From: Roseateles_B sp041906185
GTDB lineage: Bacteria > Pseudomonadota > Gammaproteobacteria > Burkholderiales > Burkholderiaceae_C
NCBI GenBank assembly: GCA_041906185.1
Contig: JAYRJQ010000002.1
Coordinates: 62,001 to 126,000 of the forward strand
Length of the DNA: 64,000 nucleotides
Direction of reading: 5' to 3'
Program-made: the position numbers and the translations under genes
The notes under the pieces: generated by a model
Told to the model about the DNA's origin: nothing
Database searches by the model: none
What the model saw: the letters and a program-made list of their open reading frames with translations, nothing else
In this document: in pieces, positions 8,244-16,798 of the stretch
Numbering within the stretch: position 1 is the first letter of the stretch
Layout of the letters: the number at the start of each line of letters is the position of its first letter

Positions 8244-9443
8244 GTGGTACGGAAGATTATAGGGGCTAAAGGTCGCGGCCCGAGTTCGGGAAGCGACCAG
8301 GGCGCCCGGCGCCCCCCAGCCGCCCCCAAGCCCGGCCGCCGCCCGGCGCCGACCACGATGAAACCGGGCGAAACGCCCCGTGTCGCGCCCCGGAGCGCCG
8401 CCGGCCCGGCCGCCGCCACGAAGGCGCCGTCCCCCGCGCAGGGGACAGCCGCGGCGCCCAAGGTCGCTCCGGCCGTGCAATTGCTCACCATCGACGAAGG
8501 CTCCGCCGGCCAGCGCCTGGACAACTTCCTGCTGAAGATCCTCAAGGGCGTGCCCAAGACGCACGTCTACCGCGTGATCCGGGCCGGGGAGGTGCGGGTC
8601 AACAAGGGCCGCGCGCAGGCGGACACCCGGGTCGAGCTGGGCGATGTCGTGCGCGTGCCGCCGGTGCGCCTGCCCGAACGCAGCGCCGCGGCGCAGGCGC
8701 CGGTGCCCGCCCGCGAGTTCCCCATCGTGTTCGAGGACGAGCACCTGATCGCCATCAACAAGCCCGCCGGCGTGGCCGTGCATGGTGGCTCCGGCGTGAG
8801 CTTCGGGGTGATCGAGCAGCTGCGCCAGGCGCGGCCGCAGGCGAAGTTCCTGGAGCTGGTCCACCGGCTCGACAAGGAAACCTCGGGCCTGCTGCTGATC
8901 GCCAAGAAGCGCAGCGCCCTCAACGCGCTGCAGGACCAGTTCCGCGACCGCGAGACCGGCAAGACCTATGCCGCCCTCGTGTGGGGCGCCTGGCCCAAGG
9001 GGCAGACGGTGATCGACGTGCCGCTGCTGAAGTTCGTCGGCAGCGACGGCGAGCGCTGGGTGCGCGCCGTGACGTCCTCGCACGATCCGCAGGCCGAGCA
9101 GGCCAAGCGCTCCATCAGCCTCGTGAAGCTGGCGGAGGGCCTCGGCCCGCTGAGCCTTGTGGACGTGACGATCAAGACCGGCCGCACCCACCAGATCCGC
9201 GTGCACCTGGCGCAGGCCGGGCATGCCATCGCGGGGGACCCGAAGTACGGCGACTTCGACGCCAACAAGGCCCTGGCCCGTGGCGAGACCGTGCCCGGGC
9301 TGCGCTTCGACCGCATGTTCCTGCACGCGCGCCTGCTGCGCTTCACCCACCCGGCCAGCGGCCAGGAGATCGAGCTGAAGGCCCCGCTGCCCGAGGACTG
9401 CGACGCCCTGGTCCGCCAACTTCGTCAAGGCACCGCCCGATGA
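8244..9443 (+). CDS. rluC: 23S rRNA pseudouridine synthase RluC
   Basis: 399 residues. Isomerises uridines 955, 2504 and 2580 (E. coli numbering) of 23S rRNA. After a Pro/Ala/Arg-rich N-terminal extension of about 78 residues comes an S4 RNA-binding domain (AGQRLDNFLLKILKGVPK, GEVRVNKGR), close to E. coli RluC. The RluA-type catalytic domain follows with HRLDKETSG (catalytic Asp) and KTGRTHQIRVHL near the end. The frame opens with GTG at 8244 without a clear Shine-Dalgarno; an ATG at 8358 would give 361 residues. E. coli RluC is 319 residues, so either start leaves an extension. Divergent from rne, an arrangement conserved in proteobacteria. The stop overlaps the next start (ATGA). Confidence 0.93.
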   Translation: MVRKIIGAKGRGPSSGSDQGARRPPAAPKPGRRPAPTTMKPGETPRVAPRSAAGPAAATKAPSPAQGTAAAPKVAPAVQLLTIDEGSAGQRLDNFLLKILKGVPKTHVYRVIRAGEVRVNKGRAQADTRVELGDVVRVPPVRLPERSAAAQAPVPAREFPIVFEDEHLIAINKPAGVAVHGGSGVSFGVIEQLRQARPQAKFLELVHRLDKETSGLLLIAKKRSALNALQDQFRDRETGKTYAALVWGAWPKGQTVIDVPLLKFVGSDGERWVRAVTSSHDPQAEQAKRSISLVKLAEGLGPLSLVDVTIKTGRTHQIRVHLAQAGHAIAGDPKYGDFDANKALARGETVPGLRFDRMFLHARLLRFTHPASGQEIELKAPLPEDCDALVRQLRQGTAR

Positions 9444-10108
9444 GCGCTTCCCGCCCGCAACGCTACGACCTGATCGTCTTCGACTGGGACGGCACGCTGT
9501 TCGACTCCACGGCCCTGATCGTCCAGGCCATCCAGGGGGCCGCGGCCGACCTCGGCCTGCCGGTGCCGCCGCGCGAACGCGCCGCACATGTCATCGGCCT
9601 GGGGCTTTACGAGGCACTGGCCATCGCCACCCCCGAGCTGCCGCGCGAACGCTACGCCGAGATGGGGCAGGCCTACCGCAAGCATTACTTCGCCCAGCAC
9701 GACGCGCTGTGCCTCTTCGGTGGCGTCGAGCCGCTGCTGCAGGCGCTCAAGGCCCGGCACCACTGGCTGGCCATCGCCACGGGCAAGAGCCGCAGCGGCC
9801 TGGACGAGGCGCTGCGCCACGTGGCGCTGCAGGGTGTCTTCGACGCCAGCCGCACCGCGGACGAGACGCAGAGCAAGCCGCATCCGCTGATGCTGGAGGA
9901 GCTGATGCGCGAGTTCGCCGTGGAGCCGGCGCGCACGCTGATGATCGGCGACACCACGCACGACCTGCAGCTGGCGCGCAATGCCGGCTGCGACGCGCTG
10001 GGCGTCAGCTACGGCGCCCATGACCCCGAGCATTTCGGGGCTTTCGAGCCGGTGCACATTGCCGACTCGGTGCCTGCGCTGCACGACTGGCTGCTCAAGC
10101 ACGCCTGA
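9440..10108 (+). CDS. HAD-family phosphatase (phosphoglycolate phosphatase-like)
   Basis: 222 residues of the haloacid dehalogenase superfamily, subfamily IA. Motif I is FDWDGTLFDS (about 12-21) with the nucleophile aspartate, motif II is ATGKSRSGL, and the lysine and acidic motifs III/IV are SKPHP and MIGDTTHDLQLA. A helical cap sits between motifs I and II. Such genes directly follow rluC in many proteobacteria and are usually annotated Gph-like; the true substrate is unknown. The start overlaps the rluC stop by four bases, indicating translational coupling. Confidence 0.88.
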   Translation: MSASRPQRYDLIVFDWDGTLFDSTALIVQAIQGAAADLGLPVPPRERAAHVIGLGLYEALAIATPELPRERYAEMGQAYRKHYFAQHDALCLFGGVEPLLQALKARHHWLAIATGKSRSGLDEALRHVALQGVFDASRTADETQSKPHPLMLEELMREFAVEPARTLMIGDTTHDLQLARNAGCDALGVSYGAHDPEHFGAFEPVHIADSVPALHDWLLKHA

Positions 10109-10126
10109 CCCGACCGGAACCCGCCC

Positions 10127-10522
10127 ATGAACTCCAGCACCACTCCCCCCGCCGGCGACGGCCTGCTGCTGTGCGACGCCGCCGATCTGCCGGAGCGCGG
10201 CAAGGCGCACTGTTTCGAGGTGCTGCAGTACGGCCAGCCGGCCAGCGCCTTCGCCCTGCGCTACGAGGGCCAGGCCGTGGCCTACCTGAACCGCTGCGCC
10301 CATGTCCCGACGGAGATGGACTGGCAGGAAGGGGAGTTCCTGGACGGCGACAAGCAGTACATCATCTGCTCCATCCACGGTGCCGTGTACGACCCGCTCA
10401 CCGGGCGCTGCGTGACCGGCATGTGCGGCCGCATCGGCCTGCACAAGATCGAGGTGCAGGAGCGCGAGGGCAAGGTGTATTGGTATCCTAGCCGCGACAC
10501 CAAGCCCGCCTTCGAGGACTGA
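10127..10522 (+). CDS. Rieske [2Fe-2S] protein
   Basis: 131 residues forming a single Rieske fold. The cluster ligands are Cys57-x-His59 (CAH) and Cys81-x2-His84 (CSIH). There is no transmembrane helix or signal peptide, so this is a soluble ferredoxin-like Rieske protein rather than a bc1 subunit. It lies 18 bases after the phosphatase gene and 60 before the S49 peptidase, in one apparent operon with rluC. The redox partner is not visible nearby. Confidence 0.88.
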   Translation: MNSSTTPPAGDGLLLCDAADLPERGKAHCFEVLQYGQPASAFALRYEGQAVAYLNRCAHVPTEMDWQEGEFLDGDKQYIICSIHGAVYDPLTGRCVTGMCGRIGLHKIEVQEREGKVYWYPSRDTKPAFED

Positions 10523-10582
10523 GCCGCCCCCCTTTTTTCCGCCGGGGCCGCCCGCCGCGGGCCCCGCATCGAGCATTCACCC

Positions 10583-11626
10583 ATGAACCCCAACGACGAC
10601 CAGCCGCGCATCCTGCCGGACGCCACGGCCCGCCCCGAAGACATGCTGAAGGCCGCCGCGCCCTCCGCGCCGCCGGCCGCACCGGTGGCTGCGGCGACCG
10701 GGCCCGGCGCCTACGAGGCCCTCGTGGCCCAGTTCGCCCAGGACTACCTGCGCGACCGCCGCGCCGAGCGCCGCTGGCGCACCGGCTTCCGCCTGCTGTG
10801 GCTGGGCCTGGCCCTGTTCGTGGCCTGGGCGCTGTTCTACCAGCCACACCACGTGACGGCCCCGAACACGCCCCACACGGCGCTGGTCGAGGTCCGCGGC
10901 GAGATCTCGGCGGACACGGAGGCCAGTGCCGAGCTGATGCTCTCGGCCCTGCGCAGCGCCTTCGAGGACCAGGGCGCGCAGGCCGTCGTGCTGCGCATCA
11001 ACTCTCCCGGCGGCAGCCCGGTGCAGGCCGGCATCGTCTATGACGAGATCCAGCGCCTCAAGGCCAAGCACGGCAAGAAGGTCTACGCCGTGGTCGAGGA
11101 GATCTGCGCAAGCGGCGCCTACTACATCGCTGCCGCCGCCGACGACATCTACGTGGACAAGGCCAGCATCGTCGGCTCCATCGGCGTGCTGATGGACGGC
11201 TTCGGCTTCACGGGCCTCATGGACAAGCTGGGCATCGAGCGCCGCCTGCTCACGGCGGGCGAGAACAAGGGCATGCTCGACCCCTACACCAAGGAGAATC
11301 CGCGCCAGAAGGCCTTCGCGCAGGCCATGCTGGACCAGATCCACCGCCAGTTCATCGCCGTCGTGCGCGAGGGCCGGGGCGATCGCCTCAAGGAGACGCC
11401 GGAGATGTTCTCGGGGCTCTTCTGGAACGGCGAGGAGGCCGTGAAGCTGGGCCTGGCCGACGGCCTGGGCAACCTCGATTTCGTCGCCCGCGAGGTGGTG
11501 AAGGCCGAGGAGGTGATCGACTACACCCCGCGTGACAACGTGGCCGAACGCCTGGCCAAGCGCTTCGGCGCCGCCATGGGCGAGGGCGCCGTGAAGGCGC
11601 TGCGCCAGCTGCCGGCGATCCACTGA
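10583..11626 (+). CDS. S49 family signal peptide peptidase (SppA-like)
   Basis: 347-residue inner-membrane serine protease thought to degrade cleaved signal peptides. It has a short Pro/Ala-rich cytoplasmic N-terminus, one transmembrane helix at about 68-86, then the ClpP-like S49 domain. Ser177 in CASGAYY and Lys229 in GENKGML have the 52-residue spacing of the Ser-Lys dyad of the short (36K) SppA type, as in Bacillus SppA. NSPGGSPVQAG near 140 is the oxyanion-region motif. Last gene of the rluC run, followed by a bidirectional hairpin terminator. Confidence 0.9.
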   Translation: MNPNDDQPRILPDATARPEDMLKAAAPSAPPAAPVAAATGPGAYEALVAQFAQDYLRDRRAERRWRTGFRLLWLGLALFVAWALFYQPHHVTAPNTPHTALVEVRGEISADTEASAELMLSALRSAFEDQGAQAVVLRINSPGGSPVQAGIVYDEIQRLKAKHGKKVYAVVEEICASGAYYIAAAADDIYVDKASIVGSIGVLMDGFGFTGLMDKLGIERRLLTAGENKGMLDPYTKENPRQKAFAQAMLDQIHRQFIAVVREGRGDRLKETPEMFSGLFWNGEEAVKLGLADGLGNLDFVAREVVKAEEVIDYTPRDNVAERLAKRFGAAMGEGAVKALRQLPAIH

Positions 11627-11642
11627 CTGCGCCCCTTGCCCC

Positions 11643-11679
11643 CACGAAAAAGGCCCTCCGACGGAGGGCCTTTCTCGTG
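11643..11679. terminator. bidirectional rho-independent terminator
   Basis: AGGCCCTCCG (11651-11660) pairs with CGGAGGGCCT (11662-11671), flanked by AAAAA on the left and TTTCT on the right. It can serve both the SppA-like gene (plus) and the convergent PEP-CTERM gene (minus). Confidence 0.85.
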
Positions 11680-11700
11680 TCCCGATGAAGCGCGTGTGGC

Positions 11701-12759
11701 TCAGCCCGCCTTGCGACGGCGCGAGGCCAGCCCTGCCGCCACGAGGGCGAGGCCGGCGAGCCAGCCGATCTGCGGTTCCGGCACCTGCTTCTCGTCACGC
11801 GGCGTCGGCGTGAAGGGCTCCCAGCCGATCTCGAAGGCCTGGGAGATCGAGGCGGCGATCACCGTGCCCTCGACGTGGCCCTGGCCGTACAGGTCGGCCT
11901 TGGGCGCCAGCACGCTGCCGTCCACCCAGCCCATCTTCACGCGGCTGGCGTTGGCCAGGTTGAAGAGCACCTTGCCCTTGGCTTCCTGGATCGGCTTGAA
12001 GCCGGTGAAGGCGCCGGTCAGCTGCACATCGCCCGCATTGAGGATGTTGATCACGACCCAGGCGTCCGCCGCGACGTTCTTGAGGTTCAGGCTGGGCATC
12101 ACCCAGCTGTTGCCCTGCTTGTTCTTGCTACCCAGGAGGATGTCGAAGACCTCGACGGCCCCGGCCTGGCCCGTGCCCGTCAGGCTGATGTCGCTCCAGG
12201 GCTGGGCGACGGCGCCGGTGCTGGTCAGCGCCGCGAGCGAGCCGGAGAGCTCGGTGAGCTGCTTCTGCGCGGCCTTGAAGTCCACGAGGTTGCTGACCTT
12301 GGGCTCCGCGCGCAGGTCCAGGTAGCTGGACGAGCCGGTCTTCTTGCCGCCGAACACGCCGAAGCTGTTGCCGTAGTGCTGGAGGCCCGGGTCCCAGGGC
12401 ACCTGGTTGCCTTCGCCGGCGCTGCTGTCCGTGACCGAGCCGGGTGCGGTCGAGTAGATGCGGCCATTGGTGAAGCGCACGTCGCCGCCCACCACGAGGG
12501 CCGGGCCGTTGCTGCCGGCGGGCGCGCGGTAGCCCACGCTCAGGCCGTTGGCCGTCAGCGAGCCCCCGACGGCGAGGCGGCCCTCGACGTCATTGGCGGC
12601 CTTCACGTCCCCGAAGATGAAGGCGCTGTACTGCGACGCCACTCCCAGATCGATCACCGGTGCGGCGCTCGCCGCCTGTGCCAGTGTGAGACCAGTCAGG
12701 CCGGCTGCCCAGGCCACACGGGCGCGCAGCCCCACGGAGTTCCCTCGTTTCATTTGCAT
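11701..12759 (-). CDS. PEP-CTERM surface protein with choice-of-anchor A-like region
   Basis: 352 residues. An N-terminal signal peptide (to about residue 33, ending ASAAPV) is followed by a Gly/Ser/Asn-rich beta-structured region. Its layout (AFIFGDVKAANDVEGRLAVG near 47, SLTANGLSVG, repeated ALVVGGD) resembles choice-of-anchor A adhesin-type domains. The C-terminus is a textbook PEP-CTERM sorting signal: VPEP at 326-329, a hydrophobic helix, then SRRRKAG. Exosortase is expected to cleave here and pass the protein to the cell surface or exopolysaccharide matrix. The exosortase gene xrtB lies about 29 kb away (41713). SD GAAGGGAAACC precedes the ATG. An inverted repeat sits in the upstream region. 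Confidence 0.9.
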   Translation of the reverse strand: MQMKRGNSVGLRARVAWAAGLTGLTLAQAASAAPVIDLGVASQYSAFIFGDVKAANDVEGRLAVGGSLTANGLSVGYRAPAGSNGPALVVGGDVRFTNGRIYSTAPGSVTDSSAGEGNQVPWDPGLQHYGNSFGVFGGKKTGSSSYLDLRAEPKVSNLVDFKAAQKQLTELSGSLAALTSTGAVAQPWSDISLTGTGQAGAVEVFDILLGSKNKQGNSWVMPSLNLKNVAADAWVVINILNAGDVQLTGAFTGFKPIQEAKGKVLFNLANASRVKMGWVDGSVLAPKADLYGQGHVEGTVIAASISQAFEIGWEPFTPTPRDEKQVPEPQIGWLAGLALVAAGLASRRRKAG

Positions 12760-12828
12760 GGTTTCCCTTCGACGCCCTCAGCCATTCGGCCTTTGTTGAT
12801 GCGGGCGGATTCTAGGAATCACGCTGTT

Positions 12829-12870
12829 ACAAACCATCCCCGCAATCAGGGTGGTATGTAAGTGGTTTGT
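12829..12870. promoter_or_regulatory. inverted repeat upstream of the PEP-CTERM gene
   Basis: ACAAACCA at 12829-12836 and TGGTTTGT at 12863-12870 are perfect inverted 8-mers separated by 26 bases, in a locally AT-rich patch 70-110 bases before the start codon. This could be an operator or a pair of half-sites. No sigma-54 or strong sigma-70 promoter could be placed with confidence. Confidence 0.35.
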
Positions 12871-12885
12871 GTGATTTGCACGAAA

Positions 12886-13671
12886 TCAAGAGGGCGAGGC
12901 GGGCTGGCCGCTCGGTTTCGAGGGGTGCGCCGGCGGGGAGGCGCTCAGGCGGGGGAGCACGTAGACATGCTCGTAGCCGTCCTGGCCCAGGGGGTGCAGA
13001 CCCGGTGTGCGGCCCGCCGCGTAGGGCCAGGGCTTGAGCTCATGGACGCCGCAGCTGCTGCCCATGCAGAACCAGGAGGAGGAGGCCTGGCTGTAGGCGG
13101 CCAGCACGTGCGCCATGCGCCGCTGGACGTGCGCGCCAGCGGGCACGAGGTCCCAGCCCATGCCCGGGCGGCCCGGCGGCGGGCGGCTGGCGTGGAAGTT
13201 GCCGGCCAGAACGACCAGAAAGTGCCCGGCCGGCACGGCATCGAGCCGGCGGGCCATGGCGATCTCATAGTCCGCCTGATTCGGGTAGTCCTCCGCAGGC
13301 TGGAAGCCGATCAGCTCGATCCGCCCCTGCGCCCGCAGCGCCTTCAGCGAGCGCAGCAGGGCCACCATCGCCTGCGAGGCCCGCCCGTCCTGTCCGTGCC
13401 AGAAGGGGTGGGCTTCATCGAGGGCATCCGGCGGCACCTCGAGTGCCACGGTGAGCGCGCGACGGCCGGCGAGCTCGGCGGAGAGGGTGCGGGCGAGGCA
13501 GTCCACCAGCGCCGGGACCTCGACGCTGCCGTGCAGCTCGCCTAAAAAGAGGCCGTCGGTCTGCAGCACCGGGGCCAGGGCGGCCGGAGCGGGGCAGTCG
13601 TCGGCGCGAGCCAGGCCGGCTCCGAGGCAGAGCAGCCCCAGGAGCAGGGCGCGGAGACGGGGCGGTGTCAT
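12886..13671 (-). CDS. secreted ChaN-like (DUF399-type) protein
   Basis: 261 residues with a signal peptide (cleavage near ARADD, residue 24). Motifs FLGELHGS (about 42-49), ALEVPPDAL (about 75) and LAGNFHASR (about 155) are those of the ChaN / TIKI / erythromycin-esterase-like fold, where the Glu-x-His and Asn-x-His pairs bind heme or a metal. Four cysteines in DDCP, VDCL and FCMGSSCGVH could form disulfides, which fits a periplasmic site. The C-terminal tail is Pro/Ser-rich. The actual activity is unknown. It stands alone between the PEP-CTERM gene and the aldehyde dehydrogenase, both on the same strand. Confidence 0.65.
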   Translation of the reverse strand: MTPPRLRALLLGLLCLGAGLARADDCPAPAALAPVLQTDGLFLGELHGSVEVPALVDCLARTLSAELAGRRALTVALEVPPDALDEAHPFWHGQDGRASQAMVALLRSLKALRAQGRIELIGFQPAEDYPNQADYEIAMARRLDAVPAGHFLVVLAGNFHASRPPPGRPGMGWDLVPAGAHVQRRMAHVLAAYSQASSSWFCMGSSCGVHELKPWPYAAGRTPGLHPLGQDGYEHVYVLPRLSASPPAHPSKPSGQPASPS

Positions 13672-13750
13672 GGGGTGCGCAGGATCGTGGTTAGGGCCGC
13701 TACCCTAGCACGATCCCGCGCACCGCCGGACTGGGCGCCGGACTCAGCGC

Positions 13751-15193
13751 TCAGGGCTGCACATACGCCGTCTTGACGGTGGTGTAGAACTCCGCCGCAT
13801 AGCTGCCCTGCTCGCGCGGGCCCATGCTGGAGCCCTTGCGACCGCCGAAGGGCACGTGGTAGTCCACCCCCGCGGTCGGCAGATTGACCATCACCATGCC
13901 GGCCTGCACATGGCGCTTGAAGTGGCTGGCGTACTTGAGCGAGGTCGTGCAGATGCCGGCGGAGAGGCCGAAGGGCGTGTCGTTGGCGAGCGCCAGGGCG
14001 TGCTCGTAGCTGTCGGCCGGGATCACGCTGGCCACGGGGCCGAAGATCTCCTCGCGGCAGTGCTGCATGGCGTTGTCGCAGTCGGCGAAGAGGGCGGGCT
14101 GCAGGTAGAAGCCGGGCTTGTCGAGTTGCAGGCGCTCGCCGCCGCAGACGAGGCGGGCGCCCTCGGCCTTGGCGATGTCGATGTACTTCAGGTCCTGCGC
14201 CAGCTGGCCTTCGTCGACGACGGGGCCGATCTGGGTCTGCGGGTCCAGCGCATCGCCCACGCGCAAGGCACGCGTGGCCTCGCCCAGGGCCTGGACGAAG
14301 CGCGGGTAGATGCCCTTCTGCACGATGATCCGCGAGGACGCCGTGCAACGCTGCCCCGTCGAGAAGAAGGCGCTCTGCAGCACCGAGTTCACGGCGACGT
14401 CGAGGTCCGCATCGTCCAGCACCACGCAGGGGTTCTTGCCGCCCATTTCGAGCTGGAAGCGGGCCCCGCGCGCCACGGCGGCCTGCGCCACGCGCTGGCC
14501 CGTGCCCACGGAACCCGTGAAGCTCAGCGCCGCCACGCGGCGGTCGTCCAGCAGCGTCTGGCCCACCTGCGAGCCCGGGCCCATCACCAGGTTGAAGACG
14601 CCGGCCGGCAGCCCGGCGCGGCTGATGATCTCGGCCATCGCCCAGGCCGAGCCCGGCACGACGTCGGCCGGCTTGAGCACGACGGTGTTGCCGAAGGCGA
14701 GCGCGGGCGCAAGCTTCCAGGCCGGGATGGCAGCGGGGAAGTTCCAGGGCGTGATGAGGCCGACGACGCCCAGCGGCTCGCGGGTCACCTCCACCTCCAC
14801 GCCGGGGCGCACGGAGGCAAGCTTGTCCCCCCGCAGGCGCAGCGCTTCCTGGGCGAAGAACTTGAAGATGGCGCCGGCGCGGGCCACCTCGCCGATGCCC
14901 TCGGGCCGCGTCTTGCCTTCCTCGCGGGACAGCAGCGTGCCCAGCTCGTCCTTGCGGGCGAGGATCTCGCTGCCGATGCGGTCCAGCGCGTCCGCCCGGA
15001 CCTGCGGGCTGCTGAGGCCCCAGGCCGGCGCGGCCTCGGCGGCGGCGGCGATGGCGCGCTCGGTCAGGGCGACGTCCGCCTGCGCGTAGCGGCCGATGAC
15101 GTCCCGGGTGTCGGAGGGGTTGAGGTTGTCACGCTGGCGCGGGCCGTCCAGCCATTCGCCGCCGATGTAGAGAGGATGCAGGGGTGCGCTCAT
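13751..15193 (-). CDS. NAD(P)+-dependent aldehyde dehydrogenase (alpha-ketoglutaric semialdehyde type)
   Basis: 480-residue cytosolic ALDH oxidising an aldehyde to its acid with NAD(P)+. The catalytic set is complete: Asn151 in PWNFP, Glu249 in LEMGGKN, Cys283 in GQRCTASS, and the cofactor-binding FTGSVGTG loop. The overall pattern (PFGGRKGSSMGPREQG near the end) matches enzymes annotated as 2,5-dioxopentanoate / alpha-ketoglutaric semialdehyde dehydrogenase, which finish pentose, glucarate or hydroxyproline breakdown. No other gene of such a pathway is adjacent, so the substrate is a family-level guess. An AT-rich island upstream may hold the promoter and an operator. Confidence 0.88.
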   Translation of the reverse strand: MSAPLHPLYIGGEWLDGPRQRDNLNPSDTRDVIGRYAQADVALTERAIAAAAEAAPAWGLSSPQVRADALDRIGSEILARKDELGTLLSREEGKTRPEGIGEVARAGAIFKFFAQEALRLRGDKLASVRPGVEVEVTREPLGVVGLITPWNFPAAIPAWKLAPALAFGNTVVLKPADVVPGSAWAMAEIISRAGLPAGVFNLVMGPGSQVGQTLLDDRRVAALSFTGSVGTGQRVAQAAVARGARFQLEMGGKNPCVVLDDADLDVAVNSVLQSAFFSTGQRCTASSRIIVQKGIYPRFVQALGEATRALRVGDALDPQTQIGPVVDEGQLAQDLKYIDIAKAEGARLVCGGERLQLDKPGFYLQPALFADCDNAMQHCREEIFGPVASVIPADSYEHALALANDTPFGLSAGICTTSLKYASHFKRHVQAGMVMVNLPTAGVDYHVPFGGRKGSSMGPREQGSYAAEFYTTVKTAYVQP

Positions 15194-15229
15194 GGGCTTG
15201 TCTCGCAGGAGGAATGAGGGAGTCTCGAT

Positions 15230-15256
15230 GTGAATATTGTAGATATATTTGAATCG
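15230..15256. promoter_or_regulatory. AT-rich promoter/operator candidate before the aldehyde dehydrogenase
   Basis: About 26 bases that are far richer in A/T than the surroundings, centred on ATTGTAGATATAT (from 15236). On the minus strand this contains TACAAT as a possible -10 box. The core loosely resembles a GntR/FadR-type operator (TNGTNNNACNA-like), but symmetry is imperfect. Confidence 0.3.
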
Positions 15257-15295
15257 AGAGGCGGTCCCGCATGATGCCCCGGGCGAGTCAGGCTG

Positions 15296-16609
15296 TCATG
15301 GGGCGAGGTCAAGGCCGGCCGGATTCAGCGCCGGGGTCGTGAGCGGGCCCGGCGCGGCAGGCGATGCCGCCCGCATGGGCTCGTCCGGCCCGGCCAGCTG
15401 CGTGAGGGCCCGCACGAGACCGCTGCGGCTGGGCTGGTCCACGAAGACGCAGCGTTTGCCGTGCCGCTTGCAGTGCTCCTTCACACGCCAGTAGGCGTCG
15501 TGGCTGATGCAGCCGGTCTGGCAGATGACGAGGTCGGCGGCCGCCAGCGTGGCGTCCAGCTGGGTGACGGCGTGCTCCTCGCCGCCATCGTGGTGCAGGA
15601 AGCGGGCGCCCCGGGCCTCGACGAGGCGGCGGTAGACGGGCACCGTCGCGGCCCGCCCGCCGACACACAGCACGGCCTGGTCCTCCAGCGCCACGAGCGG
15701 GGCCGCGGGCGCCGGGGCGGGACGCTCGTCCTCCGCGGGCGGCGTCTCGAGGGCGCGCGTGGTGGCCTGCGCCTGTTCGGCTTGACGCAGGGCGCGGCGC
15801 AGGCGCTGCAGCTCCTGCTCCAGCTGCTGGATGCGCGCCTGACCGTCGAGAAGCTGGCGCTCGCGCAGCAGGGCCTGGCGCAGCGCGGGCTGGGTGGCGT
15901 GCAGGGTATCCAGCTCGCTTTGCAGGGCGGCGATGCGGCTGTCGCGCAGGACCAGCTCGGCCCGGGCGCGCAGCTGCTGGGCCAGCAGCTCGTCGATGCG
16001 GCGGTCCCGCTCGGCGATGAGCTGGGTGCTGCGCTGCTGCGCGCGCCCGAGCTCGGCGCCGAGCACGCCGTTCTCGTGCGTCAGGGCCTGGATGCGCTGC
16101 AGGTCGGCGCGGTGCGAGCTGCCGACCTGGTGCTGGATCATGTGGATGTCCTGCAGCACCTCGTCCTGGAGCAGCGCGTCGCAGCGCGGATGGCTCAGCG
16201 TCGCCCACAGCGCGCCGGCGACCTCCGCGCCGGTTGCCGCCTGGCGCCAGGCGTCGCGCAGCTGCAGCGTGGTCTTGAGACGAGCGGTCTGCCGGACGTG
16301 GAGGGCGTAGCGCTGGTCCAGCTCGCGGTGCAGCAGCTCGGCGATGCGGCCGCGCTGCTTGCATTCGTGGATGGCCCCGCAGTGCAGCTCGTAGTCCTGC
16401 ACGAGGGCTTCGCCGCCCAGGGCCTTGCCCACGCGCTTGCGCAGGACGGCCAGGGGCAGGCACGCGCCGATCACGGGGCACAGCGCCTGCGACGGCAGCT
16501 CCCACAGCCGGCGGCGGCGGGATCCGAGCACGTGGTTGGGCAGGGCCAGCTCCGGCGGCGCCACGGGGGCGTCGGGCAGGGGGGCGGTCACCGTCTTGGC
16601 ATCACACAT
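15296..16609 (-). CDS. DUF2325 domain protein with central coiled coil
   Basis: 437 residues in three parts. The N-terminal alpha-helical region of about 150 residues carries several Cys/His (CPVIGACLPL, HCGAIHECK). A long coiled coil rich in Arg/Gln/Glu/Leu spans about 160-280. A C-terminal DUF2325 domain runs from about 310 to 410 (AVLCVGGRAATVPVYRRLVE, VICQTGCISHDAYW, VFVDQPSRSGLVRAL). DUF2325 is uncharacterised; its conserved Cys/His residues suggest metal or redox chemistry. GGAGG lies nine bases before the ATG. The gene is followed upstream by hemP and bfr on the chromosome, so a link to iron metabolism is possible but inferred only from position. Confidence 0.8.
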   Translation of the reverse strand: MCDAKTVTAPLPDAPVAPPELALPNHVLGSRRRRLWELPSQALCPVIGACLPLAVLRKRVGKALGGEALVQDYELHCGAIHECKQRGRIAELLHRELDQRYALHVRQTARLKTTLQLRDAWRQAATGAEVAGALWATLSHPRCDALLQDEVLQDIHMIQHQVGSSHRADLQRIQALTHENGVLGAELGRAQQRSTQLIAERDRRIDELLAQQLRARAELVLRDSRIAALQSELDTLHATQPALRQALLRERQLLDGQARIQQLEQELQRLRRALRQAEQAQATTRALETPPAEDERPAPAPAAPLVALEDQAVLCVGGRAATVPVYRRLVEARGARFLHHDGGEEHAVTQLDATLAAADLVICQTGCISHDAYWRVKEHCKRHGKRCVFVDQPSRSGLVRALTQLAGPDEPMRAASPAAPGPLTTPALNPAGLDLAP

Positions 16610-16798
16610 GACGGGGCCCTCCGGTGAGGACGGGGCGGTGGGAAGTCGAGAGGCTCAGCATGCGCGGCTCCTGGCAGGGGCGTGGTGCCCGCGTGGGGGC
16701 GTGGGGGCTGGCGGCAGCTGGCGGGAGAGCAGGGGGGGATCGGCGGCGCGCGGGCACGAGGGCGGCACCGCGACCGGGGCGCGACGGGCGCGCGAGGC

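Noticed and set aside
12760..12885. Sigma-54 (PrsR-type) promoter before the PEP-CTERM gene
   Set aside because: I looked for TGGCAC-N5-TTGC with GG/GC spacing and found only a mismatched nine-base spacing.
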